Made by a program: the position numbers and the translations under genes
The notes under the pieces: model-generated
Database searches by the model: none
Told to the model about the DNA's origin: nothing
What the model saw: the letters and a program-made list of their open reading frames with translations, nothing else
From: Candidatus Omnitrophota bacterium
GTDB lineage: Bacteria > Hinthialibacterota > Hinthialibacteria > Hinthialibacterales > Hinthialibacteraceae
DNA: 33,195 nt
Direction: 5' to 3'
Assembly (NCBI GenBank): GCA_013177805.1
Contig: JABLXU010000057.1
Span: 1-33,195 of the forward strand
Part shown: positions 24,059 through 32,961 of the stretch, in pieces
Numbering within the stretch: the first letter of the stretch is position 1
How the letters are laid out: the number at the start of each line of letters is the position of its first letter

Positions 24059-25528
24059 ATGTCCGAACCCATCCGGGAAGCCTGCGGCGTGTTCGCGATC
24101 GCGGGGAACGAAGAAGCCTCGCATTTGACCTACTTGGGATTGTATGCCCTGCAACACCGGGGCCAGGAGAGCGCGGGAATCGTCACCGCGGAAGGAGAAC
24201 ATCCCCACGCGCATCTGGGGATGGGCCTGGTGGCGGATGTCTTCAGTGAAGAGGTGTTGAACCAACTGAAAGGCGACCGGGCCATCGGGCACGTGCGGTA
24301 TTCAACGACCGGATCCAGCAACATCCTCAACGCGCAGCCGATCCTGTGCGAATACCGGCGGGGCTGGGTCGCGGTGGCCCATAACGGCAATCTGATCAAC
24401 ACGTTGGAATTGCGGGGCAAGTTGGAGTCGGAGGGATCGATATTCCGGACAGCCACCGACAGCGAAATCCTGATCCATCTGCTGGCGCGTTCGCCGCAGC
24501 TGGATTTTCTCGATGCCCTGGAAGAATGCTTAGCGAAACTGCGTGGGGCGTTTTCGATGGTGATCATGAACGACCAATACACCATCGGTTTGCGTGATCC
24601 GCTGGGGATCCGGCCATTGTCCTTGGGCAAGCTGGGCGACGCGTACATCTTTTGTTCGGAAACATCGGCTTTGGATATCATCGGGGCGGAGTATCTCCGG
24701 ACGGTGGAACCCGGCGAAATGGTGATTATCACCAAAAACCGGATCGAGAGCCGCTTTTACTACAAGCAAGACATCGCGGATATCCGCCGCAAACAGGCGC
24801 AGTGCATCTTTGAGTTGGTGTATTTCGCGCGGCCGGACAGCTACGTGTACGGGCGGCTGGTACAGCCGGCGCGGGAGAACCTGGGACGGGTGCTGGCCCG
24901 GGAATGTCCCACGGAGGCGGATGTGGTCATCCCGATCCCCGATTCCAGCATTTCCTCGGCGATCGGGTACGCGCTCGAATCGAAGATCCCCTATCAACAA
25001 GGAATCATCCGGAGCCATTACATCGGCCGGACCTTCATCGAACCGAGCCAGAGCATCCGGGATTTCGGGTGCAAGATCAAATACAATCCGGTGCGGTCGG
25101 TGCTGGAGGGCAAACGGATTATCGTGGTGGACGATTCGATCGTGCGGGGTACGACCATGCGCAAGATCGTCAAGATGATCCGCAAGGCGGGGGCCAAGGA
25201 AATCCACCTGCGGATCGCCTCGCCGGTGTGGATGGAGCCTTGCTATTATGGGATCGACACGCCGGAACGGGGGCGGCTCATTGGGGCCACGCACACCTTG
25301 GAGGAGATTCAAAAGCACCTGCGCGTTGATTCGCTGCGGTATCTCTCAATCGAGGGATTGTTGCAGGCGGTGGGGGGAACCGAGGAGGAATTTTGCACCG
25401 CTTGTTTCAGTGGAAAATATCCGATTCGCTGGAGCGGCCAAGCCCTTGAACCCTTGAGCAAGAAGGAAGTCGAGGCGGAAAAGCTGCTGGTCCATGTCGA
25501 AGAAGAACCCGTGGAAAATCCTACCTGA
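24059..25528 (+). CDS. purF: Amidophosphoribosyltransferase
   Basis: A 489-residue enzyme of the first committed step of purine synthesis: PRPP plus glutamine gives 5-phosphoribosylamine. The N-terminal nucleophile is Cys9 in REACGVFAI, so the short propeptide before it must be removed, as in the Bacillus-type enzyme. The glutaminase domain follows (LQHRGQESAGI, GHVRYSTTG). The PRPP motif IVVDDSIVRGTT is at about 355-366. Cysteines in QAQCIF (about 250), MEPCYYG (about 394) and FCTACF (about 445 and 448) match the ligands of the 4Fe-4S cluster of the Bacillus-type family. A single gene, not in a pur operon here. It converges with the TPR-protein gene. Confidence 0.97.
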   Translation: MSEPIREACGVFAIAGNEEASHLTYLGLYALQHRGQESAGIVTAEGEHPHAHLGMGLVADVFSEEVLNQLKGDRAIGHVRYSTTGSSNILNAQPILCEYRRGWVAVAHNGNLINTLELRGKLESEGSIFRTATDSEILIHLLARSPQLDFLDALEECLAKLRGAFSMVIMNDQYTIGLRDPLGIRPLSLGKLGDAYIFCSETSALDIIGAEYLRTVEPGEMVIITKNRIESRFYYKQDIADIRRKQAQCIFELVYFARPDSYVYGRLVQPARENLGRVLARECPTEADVVIPIPDSSISSAIGYALESKIPYQQGIIRSHYIGRTFIEPSQSIRDFGCKIKYNPVRSVLEGKRIIVVDDSIVRGTTMRKIVKMIRKAGAKEIHLRIASPVWMEPCYYGIDTPERGRLIGATHTLEEIQKHLRVDSLRYLSIEGLLQAVGGTEEEFCTACFSGKYPIRWSGQALEPLSKKEVEAEKLLVHVEEEPVENPT

Positions 25529-25552
25529 TCGCAAGATCCGGCATCCCTCTCT

Positions 25553-25572
25553 CGGGGGAGAATCAAGCCCCG
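25553..25572. terminator. Weak hairpin between convergent purF and TPR genes
   Basis: CGGGG (25553-25557) pairs with CCCCG (25568-25572), loop 10 bases. It stands in the 110-base gap between two converging genes and may end transcription from both sides, although T-runs are lacking. Confidence 0.3.
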
Positions 25573-25638
25573 GTTCGACTCATCTCCTTCCATTCTGGTG
25601 TTCCCAATTCTTTTGTTTTCAAATCATTCTGAACGCGG

Positions 25639-28206
25639 TCAAGGTTTGACCGGTTCGTTGGGGTCCAGGTCAATTTGCACGTTCTCAACATGGATGAGAT
25701 TTTTCAGACGGTTTTCTTCGGCCTTTTTCTTTTCGGGATCATTGGCTTTTTCATACAGCAGCAGGAGATGGGCGGAGACGGTGGGTTCTTCCGGGAATTG
25801 ATCCCGCAGGTGTTCCGCGAGTTGGATCGCTTGGGCCAGTTCGTTGGATTGGTAATAGATCAACACTTGGCTCAATAAAAAGCGGATAACGTCCGGCGAG
25901 CGTTTGAGGGCCTCGTCCAGGCAAGTTTGGGCTTGGGCGATGTTTTTCCGGCGGGACTCCATGACCCCGCGGAGAAACCAATAGTGAGCGCTATCCTGGC
26001 AGGAGGAACGAAGGGCATCCATATATTCTTTAGCGGCGACGGGCGTCTGGTTGCGGATGACCCAGCGGGCAAAGGCCAGTTTGACAGGCAGGGAAATCGC
26101 GCCGGATTCTTTCAAGATGGATTGCTTGCGCTGGGTGAAGAGGCGGGCGTCATAATCGGGTTGCGAACGGATAGTGAAGGCTTGTTCGTTGATTTGGATG
26201 AATTCGTTCCCCTTTTCGATGGCCTTTTTCGTTTCCGGGCTGAGTTCGGGATTCAAGGTTTTGGGATACACCGCGAAACAAATGCCTTCCAACAATTCCG
26301 GTCCGGTATAAAGCGCGGGTTCGGAAGGGGTGATGCCTTCCGCGTAAAAGAGGCCCCGGTCCGGCGCCGCTCCGGTGATCAGGGTGAGGGTGTTCAGCCG
26401 CTGGCTGTTGAACATATCGCCCTGGCAGAAGATCACCGGCACATCCTGCCGGAGAAAATCGAGGACCGCGGCCGGATCTCCCGCGAAAGGTTCGAGGCGG
26501 TAGCGGGTGCCGATTCGCATCACTTTCAGAAACTCGTGGAAAAACAATCCCCGGCGGGGAGACGTTCCCAACCAGCTGTTGAGGGTTCCGAACGAGATGG
26601 CGTCACCCCAGTGGCCGCGGACCTCGGCCATTACAAAGGGTGCACTGTATTGTTCATAGCGGGACATCAGGGAGGAAACATCCACCGTCAACACCGGTTT
26701 GGTGGAATCGGGAGCGGAGGGATTTTGCAAATACCGGTGGGCAGTCTTCCCCGCGTACGAATCGGGGAACCGCTTTGCCAGTTCACTGGAATAAGAAACA
26801 GCCAATTTGGCATTCCCCGCGCGGAGCGAAAGATCGGCCAGCAACGCCAGCACTTGGCATGGACGGAACTCGGGATCGTTCCGGTAAAGAGCTTGGAGGA
26901 CCTCGATGGCTTCCCCATATTGCTTGTTACGGCGAAGGATGGCCGCGAGAACGAATTTTTCGTAAGAGGCCGGCCCTTTCCCATCGTTATGCGTGGTGAG
27001 GGCGGCGGTGGCGCTTTCCCCGTCATTATGGAGCAGGTAGAGATACACCTTGGTCAGCGAGTCGATCCCCTTGAGCCCTTCGATTTCCCTCCGCCGCTTT
27101 TCGCGGTAGGTGTCGATGGTTTTTTTGAGTTCCTCGCTGACCAGGGTGGCGGAACCGCGTGAACCGTCCAACTCCCGGCCTTTTTGTTCCAACTGGCGGG
27201 CTTCATCCTGGCGGCCTTGTTTGGCGCGTACCAGGGCGAAGATCTCGTAAAAATCCCGGATGGGTTCGACTTGGGGGGCGAATTGTTCCAAAATCCGGGC
27301 GGCCCACTCGAATTCATTGAGAAGCAAAGCCCATTTGACGCTTTCGGTGATCAGGTAGGGATCGGCGTAAAGCAAAGGTTCCAGACGGGCCAAGTGTTGC
27401 CGCGCGCTGTCATATTGTTTTTTTTCCAAGCTGTTGAATATCAGCATATTGAGCGCCTGGGGGTCGTGGGGATCGGCTTTCAGCAGGCCCTCGATGATGT
27501 CTTCGGCTTCCTCGAGACTGCCGTTGACAATCAGGATTTTGGCCCGGTCCAAAGCGAGCCAGCGTTCGAGGATGGGCGATCCCATCTTCCCCGCGGCTTG
27601 TTCGAAAAACCGCTCCGCCTCGATGAAACGGTTTTCGCGGGCCGCCACGATACCCAAAAAATAGAAGGCGTAGGGACTGATTTTTTGCCGGGATAGGTCC
27701 GCGTAAAAAACCGTATACGCGGTGAGCATGTGGCCGGCTTTCAGCGCCAGCACCTGGTAAGCGGGATGGGGCAGTTTTTTCCCCTCTTCCTGCTGGAGGT
27801 GGCGGATGATGGCCTGGGCGGTTTCGTGCCGCCGGCCTTGATTGATGGCGGCGGCAAAATCGGTGAAGGGAGGTTGTTGGATCAGTGGATCCGCGTCCCC
27901 AGCGACCGGTTCAACCAGAGCATAGATGGAAGCATAAAAATCCAGGCAAAAGCGGTGAGCGTTGCGGGAAGGTTTCATAAGTTCGAAAAACTGAGTGAGA
28001 AATGAAGCGGTTTTCACCCGTTTTTCGAATTCGACGGCCGGGGAAAGAGACAATTTCCGCAGTTCGGTAATGTCTTCGAGAGTAAGGGGAATCTCCTTCG
28101 CCTTTTCAGGCGCGGCCGTGGCCGGCAGGGAGAAATGAGCCACGGCTCCCAGGAGCAGCCATCCCGCATACCAAAGGAGCAGGGGACGATGTACAACTCG
28201 TGTCAT
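25639..28206 (-). CDS. Exported TPR-repeat protein with a central C39-peptidase-like region
   Basis: An 855-residue protein. Residues 1-33 form a signal peptide (PLLLWYAGWLLLGAVAHFSL, then ATAA). Residues about 160-490 and 730-850 are tetratricopeptide repeats (ALNMLIFNSLEKKQYDSARQ, YLLHNDGESATAAL, AQTCLDEALKRSPDVIRFLL). Between them, about 505-660, the sequence MAEVRGHWGDAISFGTLNSW and later VLDFLRQDVPVIF resembles double-glycine/C39-like cysteine-peptidase folds, but no Cys stands at the expected active site. It may be a protein-interaction scaffold in the periplasm. The start at 28206 is chosen for the signal peptide; a TTG at 28266 overlapping the dapA stop is the alternative. It lies 56 bases after dapA on the same strand. 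Confidence 0.75.
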   Translation of the reverse strand: MTRVVHRPLLLWYAGWLLLGAVAHFSLPATAAPEKAKEIPLTLEDITELRKLSLSPAVEFEKRVKTASFLTQFFELMKPSRNAHRFCLDFYASIYALVEPVAGDADPLIQQPPFTDFAAAINQGRRHETAQAIIRHLQQEEGKKLPHPAYQVLALKAGHMLTAYTVFYADLSRQKISPYAFYFLGIVAARENRFIEAERFFEQAAGKMGSPILERWLALDRAKILIVNGSLEEAEDIIEGLLKADPHDPQALNMLIFNSLEKKQYDSARQHLARLEPLLYADPYLITESVKWALLLNEFEWAARILEQFAPQVEPIRDFYEIFALVRAKQGRQDEARQLEQKGRELDGSRGSATLVSEELKKTIDTYREKRRREIEGLKGIDSLTKVYLYLLHNDGESATAALTTHNDGKGPASYEKFVLAAILRRNKQYGEAIEVLQALYRNDPEFRPCQVLALLADLSLRAGNAKLAVSYSSELAKRFPDSYAGKTAHRYLQNPSAPDSTKPVLTVDVSSLMSRYEQYSAPFVMAEVRGHWGDAISFGTLNSWLGTSPRRGLFFHEFLKVMRIGTRYRLEPFAGDPAAVLDFLRQDVPVIFCQGDMFNSQRLNTLTLITGAAPDRGLFYAEGITPSEPALYTGPELLEGICFAVYPKTLNPELSPETKKAIEKGNEFIQINEQAFTIRSQPDYDARLFTQRKQSILKESGAISLPVKLAFARWVIRNQTPVAAKEYMDALRSSCQDSAHYWFLRGVMESRRKNIAQAQTCLDEALKRSPDVIRFLLSQVLIYYQSNELAQAIQLAEHLRDQFPEEPTVSAHLLLLYEKANDPEKKKAEENRLKNLIHVENVQIDLDPNEPVKP

Positions 28207-28262
28207 TCCATTGAATCCAGGCCTGTCCAGGAAACGAAATGGACGAAATCCATGGAAGGCGG

Positions 28263-29180
28263 TCAAACCACGGGAAAGCCAAAGTCAGCCAAAACCGCCA
28301 TCAACTTGTCTTCATTACCGCGGGCCATGGGGACTAGAGGCGGTCGCAGATCCCCGCAATAGGGGAGGCCGCTTTCGGGCGAGCGGCTGAGCCGGTTGAC
28401 CGCGGTTTTTACTGGTATGGGATTGGTTTCGAGGAATAAGGCTTGGTTAAGGCCGGCCAATTGCCGATGCAGCCTCAAGGCTTCCGCCGTGTCGCCTTTC
28501 AGGTAAGCGTGCACCAGGGCGCGGACCGGTTTGGGCGCGATATTCGCCGTCACGGAAATAACTCCCCGGCCGCCCACCGCGAGAATCGGCAGGGTGAGGC
28601 CGTCATCCCCCGACCAAACATAAAAATCGGGAGGGGTCAAGCGGGCGATCTCGGAAATTTGCGTGAGGTTGCCGCTGGCTTCCTTGATGCCGACAATATT
28701 TTTTTCCTGGGCCAGTTCCACCACGGTTTCGACATTGATGTTGACTCCGGTCCGGCTTTGGATGTTGTAGGGAACCTGGGGAATATCCACTTGGCGGGCG
28801 ATCGTTTGAAAATGATATAACAAGCCTGCCTGCGTTGGTTTGTTGTAATACGGGGCGATCAAGAGAGCCGCATCCGCCCCGAAATCCTTGGCGGCCTGGG
28901 TCAACTCCAGCGCTTCCCGTGTGCTGTTGCTGCCGGTGCCGGCCATCAGCAAAGGAAAGCGCCGGTGGCCCCGGACCGAGCGGATGTACGCGGCGGCATG
29001 CCGGATGATCTCCTTGTGTTCCTCGTGTGTGAGCGTGGCGGATTCGCCGGTGGTTCCACACACCAGGATGCATTCCGTTTCGGCGGCCACGTGAAAATCG
29101 ATGAGTTTTTCCAGGGCCGGAAAATCGACAGCGCCGTCCTTGAACGGGGTAATCAGGGCAACAGCGGATCCTTCAAACAT
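28263..29180 (-). CDS. dapA: 4-hydroxy-tetrahydrodipicolinate synthase
   Basis: A 305-residue cytosolic enzyme condensing pyruvate with aspartate semialdehyde, the first step toward lysine and meso-diaminopimelate for peptidoglycan. Motifs: CGTTGESATLT (the Thr-Thr pair, about 43-46), IAPYYNKPTQAGL with the relay Tyr, NIQSRTGVNI with the substrate-binding Arg, and the Schiff-base Lys in VGIKEASGN (about 163). The start MFEGSAVALITPF is preferred over an ATG nine codons upstream because AAAGGA stands 7 bases before it and it fits the family length. A candidate promoter is at 29221-29249. Confidence 0.95.
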   Translation of the reverse strand: MFEGSAVALITPFKDGAVDFPALEKLIDFHVAAETECILVCGTTGESATLTHEEHKEIIRHAAAYIRSVRGHRRFPLLMAGTGSNSTREALELTQAAKDFGADAALLIAPYYNKPTQAGLLYHFQTIARQVDIPQVPYNIQSRTGVNINVETVVELAQEKNIVGIKEASGNLTQISEIARLTPPDFYVWSGDDGLTLPILAVGGRGVISVTANIAPKPVRALVHAYLKGDTAEALRLHRQLAGLNQALFLETNPIPVKTAVNRLSRSPESGLPYCGDLRPPLVPMARGNEDKLMAVLADFGFPVV

Positions 29181-29220
29181 CGGATGGTCCTTTCTAGGGC
29201 GCGACATTGCTTCCTGGGTA

Positions 29221-29249
29221 GAGTAAGCTTATCCTTAAAAAATCACAAC
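29221..29249 (-). promoter_or_regulatory. Candidate promoter for dapA
   Basis: On the minus strand TTGTGA (29249-29244), a 17-base spacer and TACTCT (29226-29221) lie about 40 bases before the dapA start. The -10 box is weak. Confidence 0.35.
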
Positions 29250-29362
29250 CGCCTCTGTCCACCAATCCAAGATTGCAGTACACTGAGCCTGCGGGCAACA
29301 AGGGTATTTGGCTTGGCAGGCGAGACCCCTGTGCAATCCGATTTCAGATTTGATCACCGAGC

Positions 29363-30454
29363 ATGGAAGCCCATTTCAATTCTCCGCAACCTCCCCACTC
29401 CCCAGCCGATTCCCCCTTGTTCGTGGAATCCCGCATCCTGGTGGTGGATGACGATCCGGCCATTTGTGATATTTTATTCCATTATCTTGCGGATCTCGGA
29501 GTCCGATGCCAAGCGTGCCAGGATCCCCGCAGCGCGGCGGAGCGCATCCGCGCCGAGGATTTCGATGTTATTTTATCGGATATTTACATGCCGGGAATGA
29601 CCGGCCATGATTTGTTGGCAGTCTGCATCGAGCATCGTCCTCTCACGCCCTTCGTATTGATGACCGGCAGCCCGACCCTCGAAAACGCCATCGGCGCCAT
29701 CCGGTTGGGCGCGTATGACTATATCACCAAGCCCTTCAATCTGGATTTCGTGAGCCTCACCCTCAACCGGGCACTTCATTACCGCCGGTTGGCGTTGCAA
29801 AACCGCGCCTATCAGGAAAATCTGGAACAGCAGGTGGAAGAACGCACGCGGGAGCTGAGTGAATTTCTGTTTCACGCGGTGCAGTCGTTGTCCCACGCCT
29901 TGGAAGCCCGGGACCCCTACACGCAGGGTCACGCCAACCGCGTGGCGCGTCTGGTGATCCGGGTGGCGAAGGAATTGGGTGTGGACGAGAAAGAATTCAC
30001 CGCCCTGCGTTTGGCGGCCCAACTGCATGACATCGGGAAGATCGGGGTTCCCGATTCCATCCTGCAAAAAAGGGGAAAACTGACGGATGCCGAGTATGAG
30101 GTGATGAAAGATCACGTCAACATTGGCCATAAAATCCTCTCGCCCATTCCTTCGCTCCGGGAAGTGAGCCGCTACGTGCATGAACACCACGAACGGGCGG
30201 ACGGCCAGGGGTATCCGCGCGGTTTGACCTTAGATCAAATTCATCCGCACAGCCGGATCCTGATGGCGGTGGAAGTCTGCGATGCCCTGGCCACGCAGCG
30301 GTGTTACAAGGAGGCGTGGGAAATACCCCGGATCATCGCGTATTTCCAGGAGAACGCCGGCACGATCTTCGATCCGGCGGTGGCCGGGGCGTTGATCAAG
30401 GTTCTCGAAACGGAGGGGGATTCGTTTCTCCGGTCGTGGAACGATGGTCTGTAA
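29363..30454 (+). CDS. Response regulator with HD-GYP domain (cyclic di-GMP phosphodiesterase type)
   Basis: A 363-residue protein. The receiver domain (about 23-140) has the acidic pocket VVDDDP, the phospho-acceptor Asp in ILSDIYMPG (about 72), Thr in LMTGS and Lys in ITKPF. A short coiled linker (QENLEQQVEERTRELSEFL) leads to the HD-GYP domain (about 175-355) with LHDIGKIGVPDSIL and HEHHERADGQGYPRGL, so the metal and signature residues are all present. Phosphorylation by an unlinked histidine kinase probably controls breakdown of cyclic di-GMP. No kinase is next to it. The last 59 bases overlap the end of the aminotransferase gene on the other strand. Confidence 0.93.
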   Translation: MEAHFNSPQPPHSPADSPLFVESRILVVDDDPAICDILFHYLADLGVRCQACQDPRSAAERIRAEDFDVILSDIYMPGMTGHDLLAVCIEHRPLTPFVLMTGSPTLENAIGAIRLGAYDYITKPFNLDFVSLTLNRALHYRRLALQNRAYQENLEQQVEERTRELSEFLFHAVQSLSHALEARDPYTQGHANRVARLVIRVAKELGVDEKEFTALRLAAQLHDIGKIGVPDSILQKRGKLTDAEYEVMKDHVNIGHKILSPIPSLREVSRYVHEHHERADGQGYPRGLTLDQIHPHSRILMAVEVCDALATQRCYKEAWEIPRIIAYFQENAGTIFDPAVAGALIKVLETEGDSFLRSWNDGL

Positions 30455-31631
30455 CAAACGCCTCGATCCGCCGCAACGCTTCCCGCAAGGCGTCCAGGGA
30501 CGTGGCGTACGAGCAACGGATGTAACCTTCCCCGCATTCTCCAAAAGCGGTGCCGGGAACTACGGCGACATTGTATTCGTCGAGGAGCCGCTCCGCGAAT
30601 TCCTGCGAACTCAGGCCGGTGCTTTGGATGGAAGGGAAGACATAGAACGCCCCCTGGGGAATCATACAGGTCAGGCCCATCCGGTTGAGGTGGTGGCTGA
30701 TGAAACGCCGCCGCCGGTCGTATTCCAGCCGCATGGATTCCACCTCTTTATGCCCGTTTTTTAAGGCTTCGACGGCCGCATGCTGCGCCATGGTGGGCGG
30801 ACACATGATGGCGTATTGGTGGATTTTGGTCATGGCGGCGATCAAATCCGGTGGACCGGCCGCGAAACCCAACCGCCAGCCGGTCATCGCCCAAGCCTTG
30901 GAAAAGCCATGGAGAAGCACCAAGTGATTCCGGACCGCGGGTAGCGAGGCGAATGAGATTGGATCCCCTTCGTAGGTGAGAGGCAGGTAAATCTCGTCGC
31001 TGATTAAAATCAAATCGTTCCGCGTCACGAAATCCGCGATTTCCTCGATTTGATCCCGGCTCAACGCCGCGCCGGTGGGATTGTTGGGATAATTGAGCAT
31101 CAAGGCCCGGGTACGGGGCGATACGGCGCGGTCCAGATCCTCACGCCGGGGGGCGAAACCGTACTCGGGACGTGTGGCGATCCGCACAGGAATCCCCCCG
31201 GCCAGGGTCACCAGGGCAGGATAGGCCACAAAGGAGGGATCGATGACAATCACCTCATCCCCGGGCTCCAACAGAGTCCGGAAAATCAGATCCACGGCCT
31301 CGCTGGCTCCCACGGTAATGAGAATCTCTTTGACTGGATCGTACCGGTTTCCGGTAGTAGCTTCGAGATACTGGGCGATCTCCTCCCGCAAGGCCAGCAG
31401 GCCGCTGTTGGACGTGTAGCTGGTACGGCCCGATTCCAGCGAATGGATGCCGGCTTCGCAGATATGCCACGGTGTGACGAAATCCGGTTCTCCCACGCCC
31501 AGGGAAATGACACCCTGACGGCTGACCACCAGGTCAAAAAAACGGCGAATGCCCGAAGGGGGCAAGTCCGCGACGGTTTGGTTTACGCGGGGCTTGCGGG
31601 ATTGGGTCTGGGGAAGTGTGGATACTTTCAT
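30396..31631 (-). CDS. PLP-dependent class I/II aminotransferase (aspartate/aromatic type)
   Basis: A 411-residue fold-type I enzyme. Visible motifs: VISLGVGEPDFVTP, YTSNSGLLALREEIAQYL, MLNYPNNPTGA, DEIY, and HGFSKAWAMTGWRLGF with the PLP lysine in the FSK position, then the Arg for the substrate carboxylate in GYIRCSYA. This is the AAT_I group of the YugH/PatA-like kind. The preceding gene, 18 bases away on the same strand, is an Lrp/AsnC regulator, the same pairing as yugG-yugH in Bacillus. The amino donor is not determined. The C-terminal tail (about 20 residues past the last helix) overlaps the HD-GYP gene. Confidence 0.92.
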   Translation of the reverse strand: MKVSTLPQTQSRKPRVNQTVADLPPSGIRRFFDLVVSRQGVISLGVGEPDFVTPWHICEAGIHSLESGRTSYTSNSGLLALREEIAQYLEATTGNRYDPVKEILITVGASEAVDLIFRTLLEPGDEVIVIDPSFVAYPALVTLAGGIPVRIATRPEYGFAPRREDLDRAVSPRTRALMLNYPNNPTGAALSRDQIEEIADFVTRNDLILISDEIYLPLTYEGDPISFASLPAVRNHLVLLHGFSKAWAMTGWRLGFAAGPPDLIAAMTKIHQYAIMCPPTMAQHAAVEALKNGHKEVESMRLEYDRRRRFISHHLNRMGLTCMIPQGAFYVFPSIQSTGLSSQEFAERLLDEYNVAVVPGTAFGECGEGYIRCSYATSLDALREALRRIEAFVTDHRSTTGETNPPPFREP

Positions 31632-31649
31632 GATTGGAAAATGGCGTCC

Positions 31650-32144
31650 TTAGGGGCTGACGGGAATTCGTTCCTGACCGTCGGATTCGACTAGAATGGT
31701 CCCTAATTCTTTGTATTTTTTCAGCAAAAAATGCGATGCGGTCGAGCGGACGTTGGGCAACACCGAGAGTTTTTCGATCACAAAATCGGCGATTTCCCGC
31801 AGGGACTGGCCTTCGATGACGATCAGCAGGTCGTATCCTCCCGAGACTAAATACACGGACCGGACTTCGGGGAACCGGTAAATCCGTTCGGCGATCTTGT
31901 CAAAGCCATGGCCCCGCTCGGGCTGCACGGAGACTTCGATCAAACAAGCGACTTTGTCATCCCTGACCCGTTCGGGATTCACGATGGTTTTGTACCCGAG
32001 AATGATTCCCTCGGCTTCCATGGCGGCGATTTCACCCGCCACGAGGTTTTCATCCTCGGAGAGCAAGATGGCGGCTTCCCGAGGCGTCAAACGGGCGTCT
32101 TTTTCGAGAACTTCAAGAATTTTCTTGCGGATGGATGAGATCAT
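31650..32144 (-). CDS. Lrp/AsnC-family transcriptional regulator
   Basis: A 164-residue protein. Residues about 1-60 are the winged HTH (IRKKILEVLEKDARLTPREA, then AMEAEGIILGYKTIVNPE); residues about 65-150 are the RAM ligand-binding domain (ACLIEVSVQPERGHGFDKIA, SVYLVSGGYDLLIVIEG, LPNVRSTASHFLLKKYK). The family binds DNA as octamers and senses amino acids. The gene lies directly before the aminotransferase and probably controls both genes, although no operator could be placed in the 118-base gap upstream of lpxH-side DNA. Confidence 0.92.
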   Translation of the reverse strand: MISSIRKKILEVLEKDARLTPREAAILLSEDENLVAGEIAAMEAEGIILGYKTIVNPERVRDDKVACLIEVSVQPERGHGFDKIAERIYRFPEVRSVYLVSGGYDLLIVIEGQSLREIADFVIEKLSVLPNVRSTASHFLLKKYKELGTILVESDGQERIPVSP

Positions 32145-32262
32145 GATTCGATTCCCGGGCCGCGCTGGTGTCCAGCTTTGCGCGGCGGAGATGGGTAGAA
32201 TAAAAAAATATCATACGTAGATTACTCGAAATGAACAATCTCTATGAAGAAAAAAAGTCGAA

Positions 32263-32961
32263 TCAACCCTCGAAATGAATGAAATTGCGTTTGCCGTTTT
32301 GCCAACCGAAGGAGAGCACCCGGCCGGTTTTTCCCCGCACCGTGTACTCCCTCTGATACGTCTGGTGCAAATGGCCGTGGACGATTACATCGATGCCGGC
32401 GGCTATGATGGCTTCGTAGGCGCGGTGGGGGATTGCCAAAGTGGAGGTGGACTTGCCCGCGACAATCACCGTGCTGGCCGCCGAGAGCCGGCGGGCGGCC
32501 CGCTGGCGTAGAGGCACCGGCAGATGATCCGCCAGAAAGCGCAACGGGCGGGAACGGATCACCGTCTTGTAGCACTGATAGGCCCAGTCGTTCCAGCACA
32601 ATTCGTCCCCGTGGCCGATATAAACCGCCCGGCCCCCCAGTTTCGTCACCGTGGGATTGGCCAGCACGTCGATCCAGTCTTGATTCTCGAAATAATGACT
32701 GGCTAAAAAATCCCGGTTGCCTTCGAGAAAAAAAACCTCAATGCCCTCCCCGGCCCAACGCCGCAACCGGGCTAAAAAACTGGCGTAGTGTGATTGCAGG
32801 AATACGGGATCATTAACCCAATAATGAAAAATGTCACCCAGCAGAAAAACGCGGCGGGTGTTGGACGGAATCTCATTCATGAGTTGTTCAATTTCTTCCA
32901 CCTCCCCGCCCGGGTGATGAAGATCGCTGAAAAAAACATTCTCGCCGGTTATTTGATTCAT
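32263..32961 (-). CDS. lpxH: LpxH-like metallophosphoesterase (UDP-2,3-diacylglucosamine hydrolase type)
   Basis: A 232-residue calcineurin-like phosphoesterase. All metal motifs are in order: FSDLHH (about 11-15), LGDIFHYW (about 41-47), EGNRDFLASHYF (about 79), YIGHGDELCWND (about 115) and HGHLHQ (about 195). The GNRDFL and GHGDELC..D context is that of LpxH, which removes UMP from UDP-2,3-diacylglucosamine in lipid A synthesis at the inner membrane. A general phosphoesterase of this subfamily is the alternative. Its ATG overlaps the stop of an upstream frame (ATGA), which suggests translational coupling. It supports a Gram-negative envelope. Confidence 0.85.
   Translation of the reverse strand: MNQITGENVFFSDLHHPGGEVEEIEQLMNEIPSNTRRVFLLGDIFHYWVNDPVFLQSHYASFLARLRRWAGEGIEVFFLEGNRDFLASHYFENQDWIDVLANPTVTKLGGRAVYIGHGDELCWNDWAYQCYKTVIRSRPLRFLADHLPVPLRQRAARRLSAASTVIVAGKSTSTLAIPHRAYEAIIAAGIDVIVHGHLHQTYQREYTVRGKTGRVLSFGWQNGKRNFIHFEG

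Noticed and set aside
25927..27162. 411-codon open frame opposite the TPR-protein gene
   Set aside because: It is a shadow of the GC-rich TPR gene in antisense; it has no recognisable domain, while the other strand has TPR repeats and a signal peptide.
29250..29362. Cyclic di-GMP riboswitch before the HD-GYP gene
   Set aside because: The leader shows GC-rich short repeats but not the conserved GEMM core, so there is no support.
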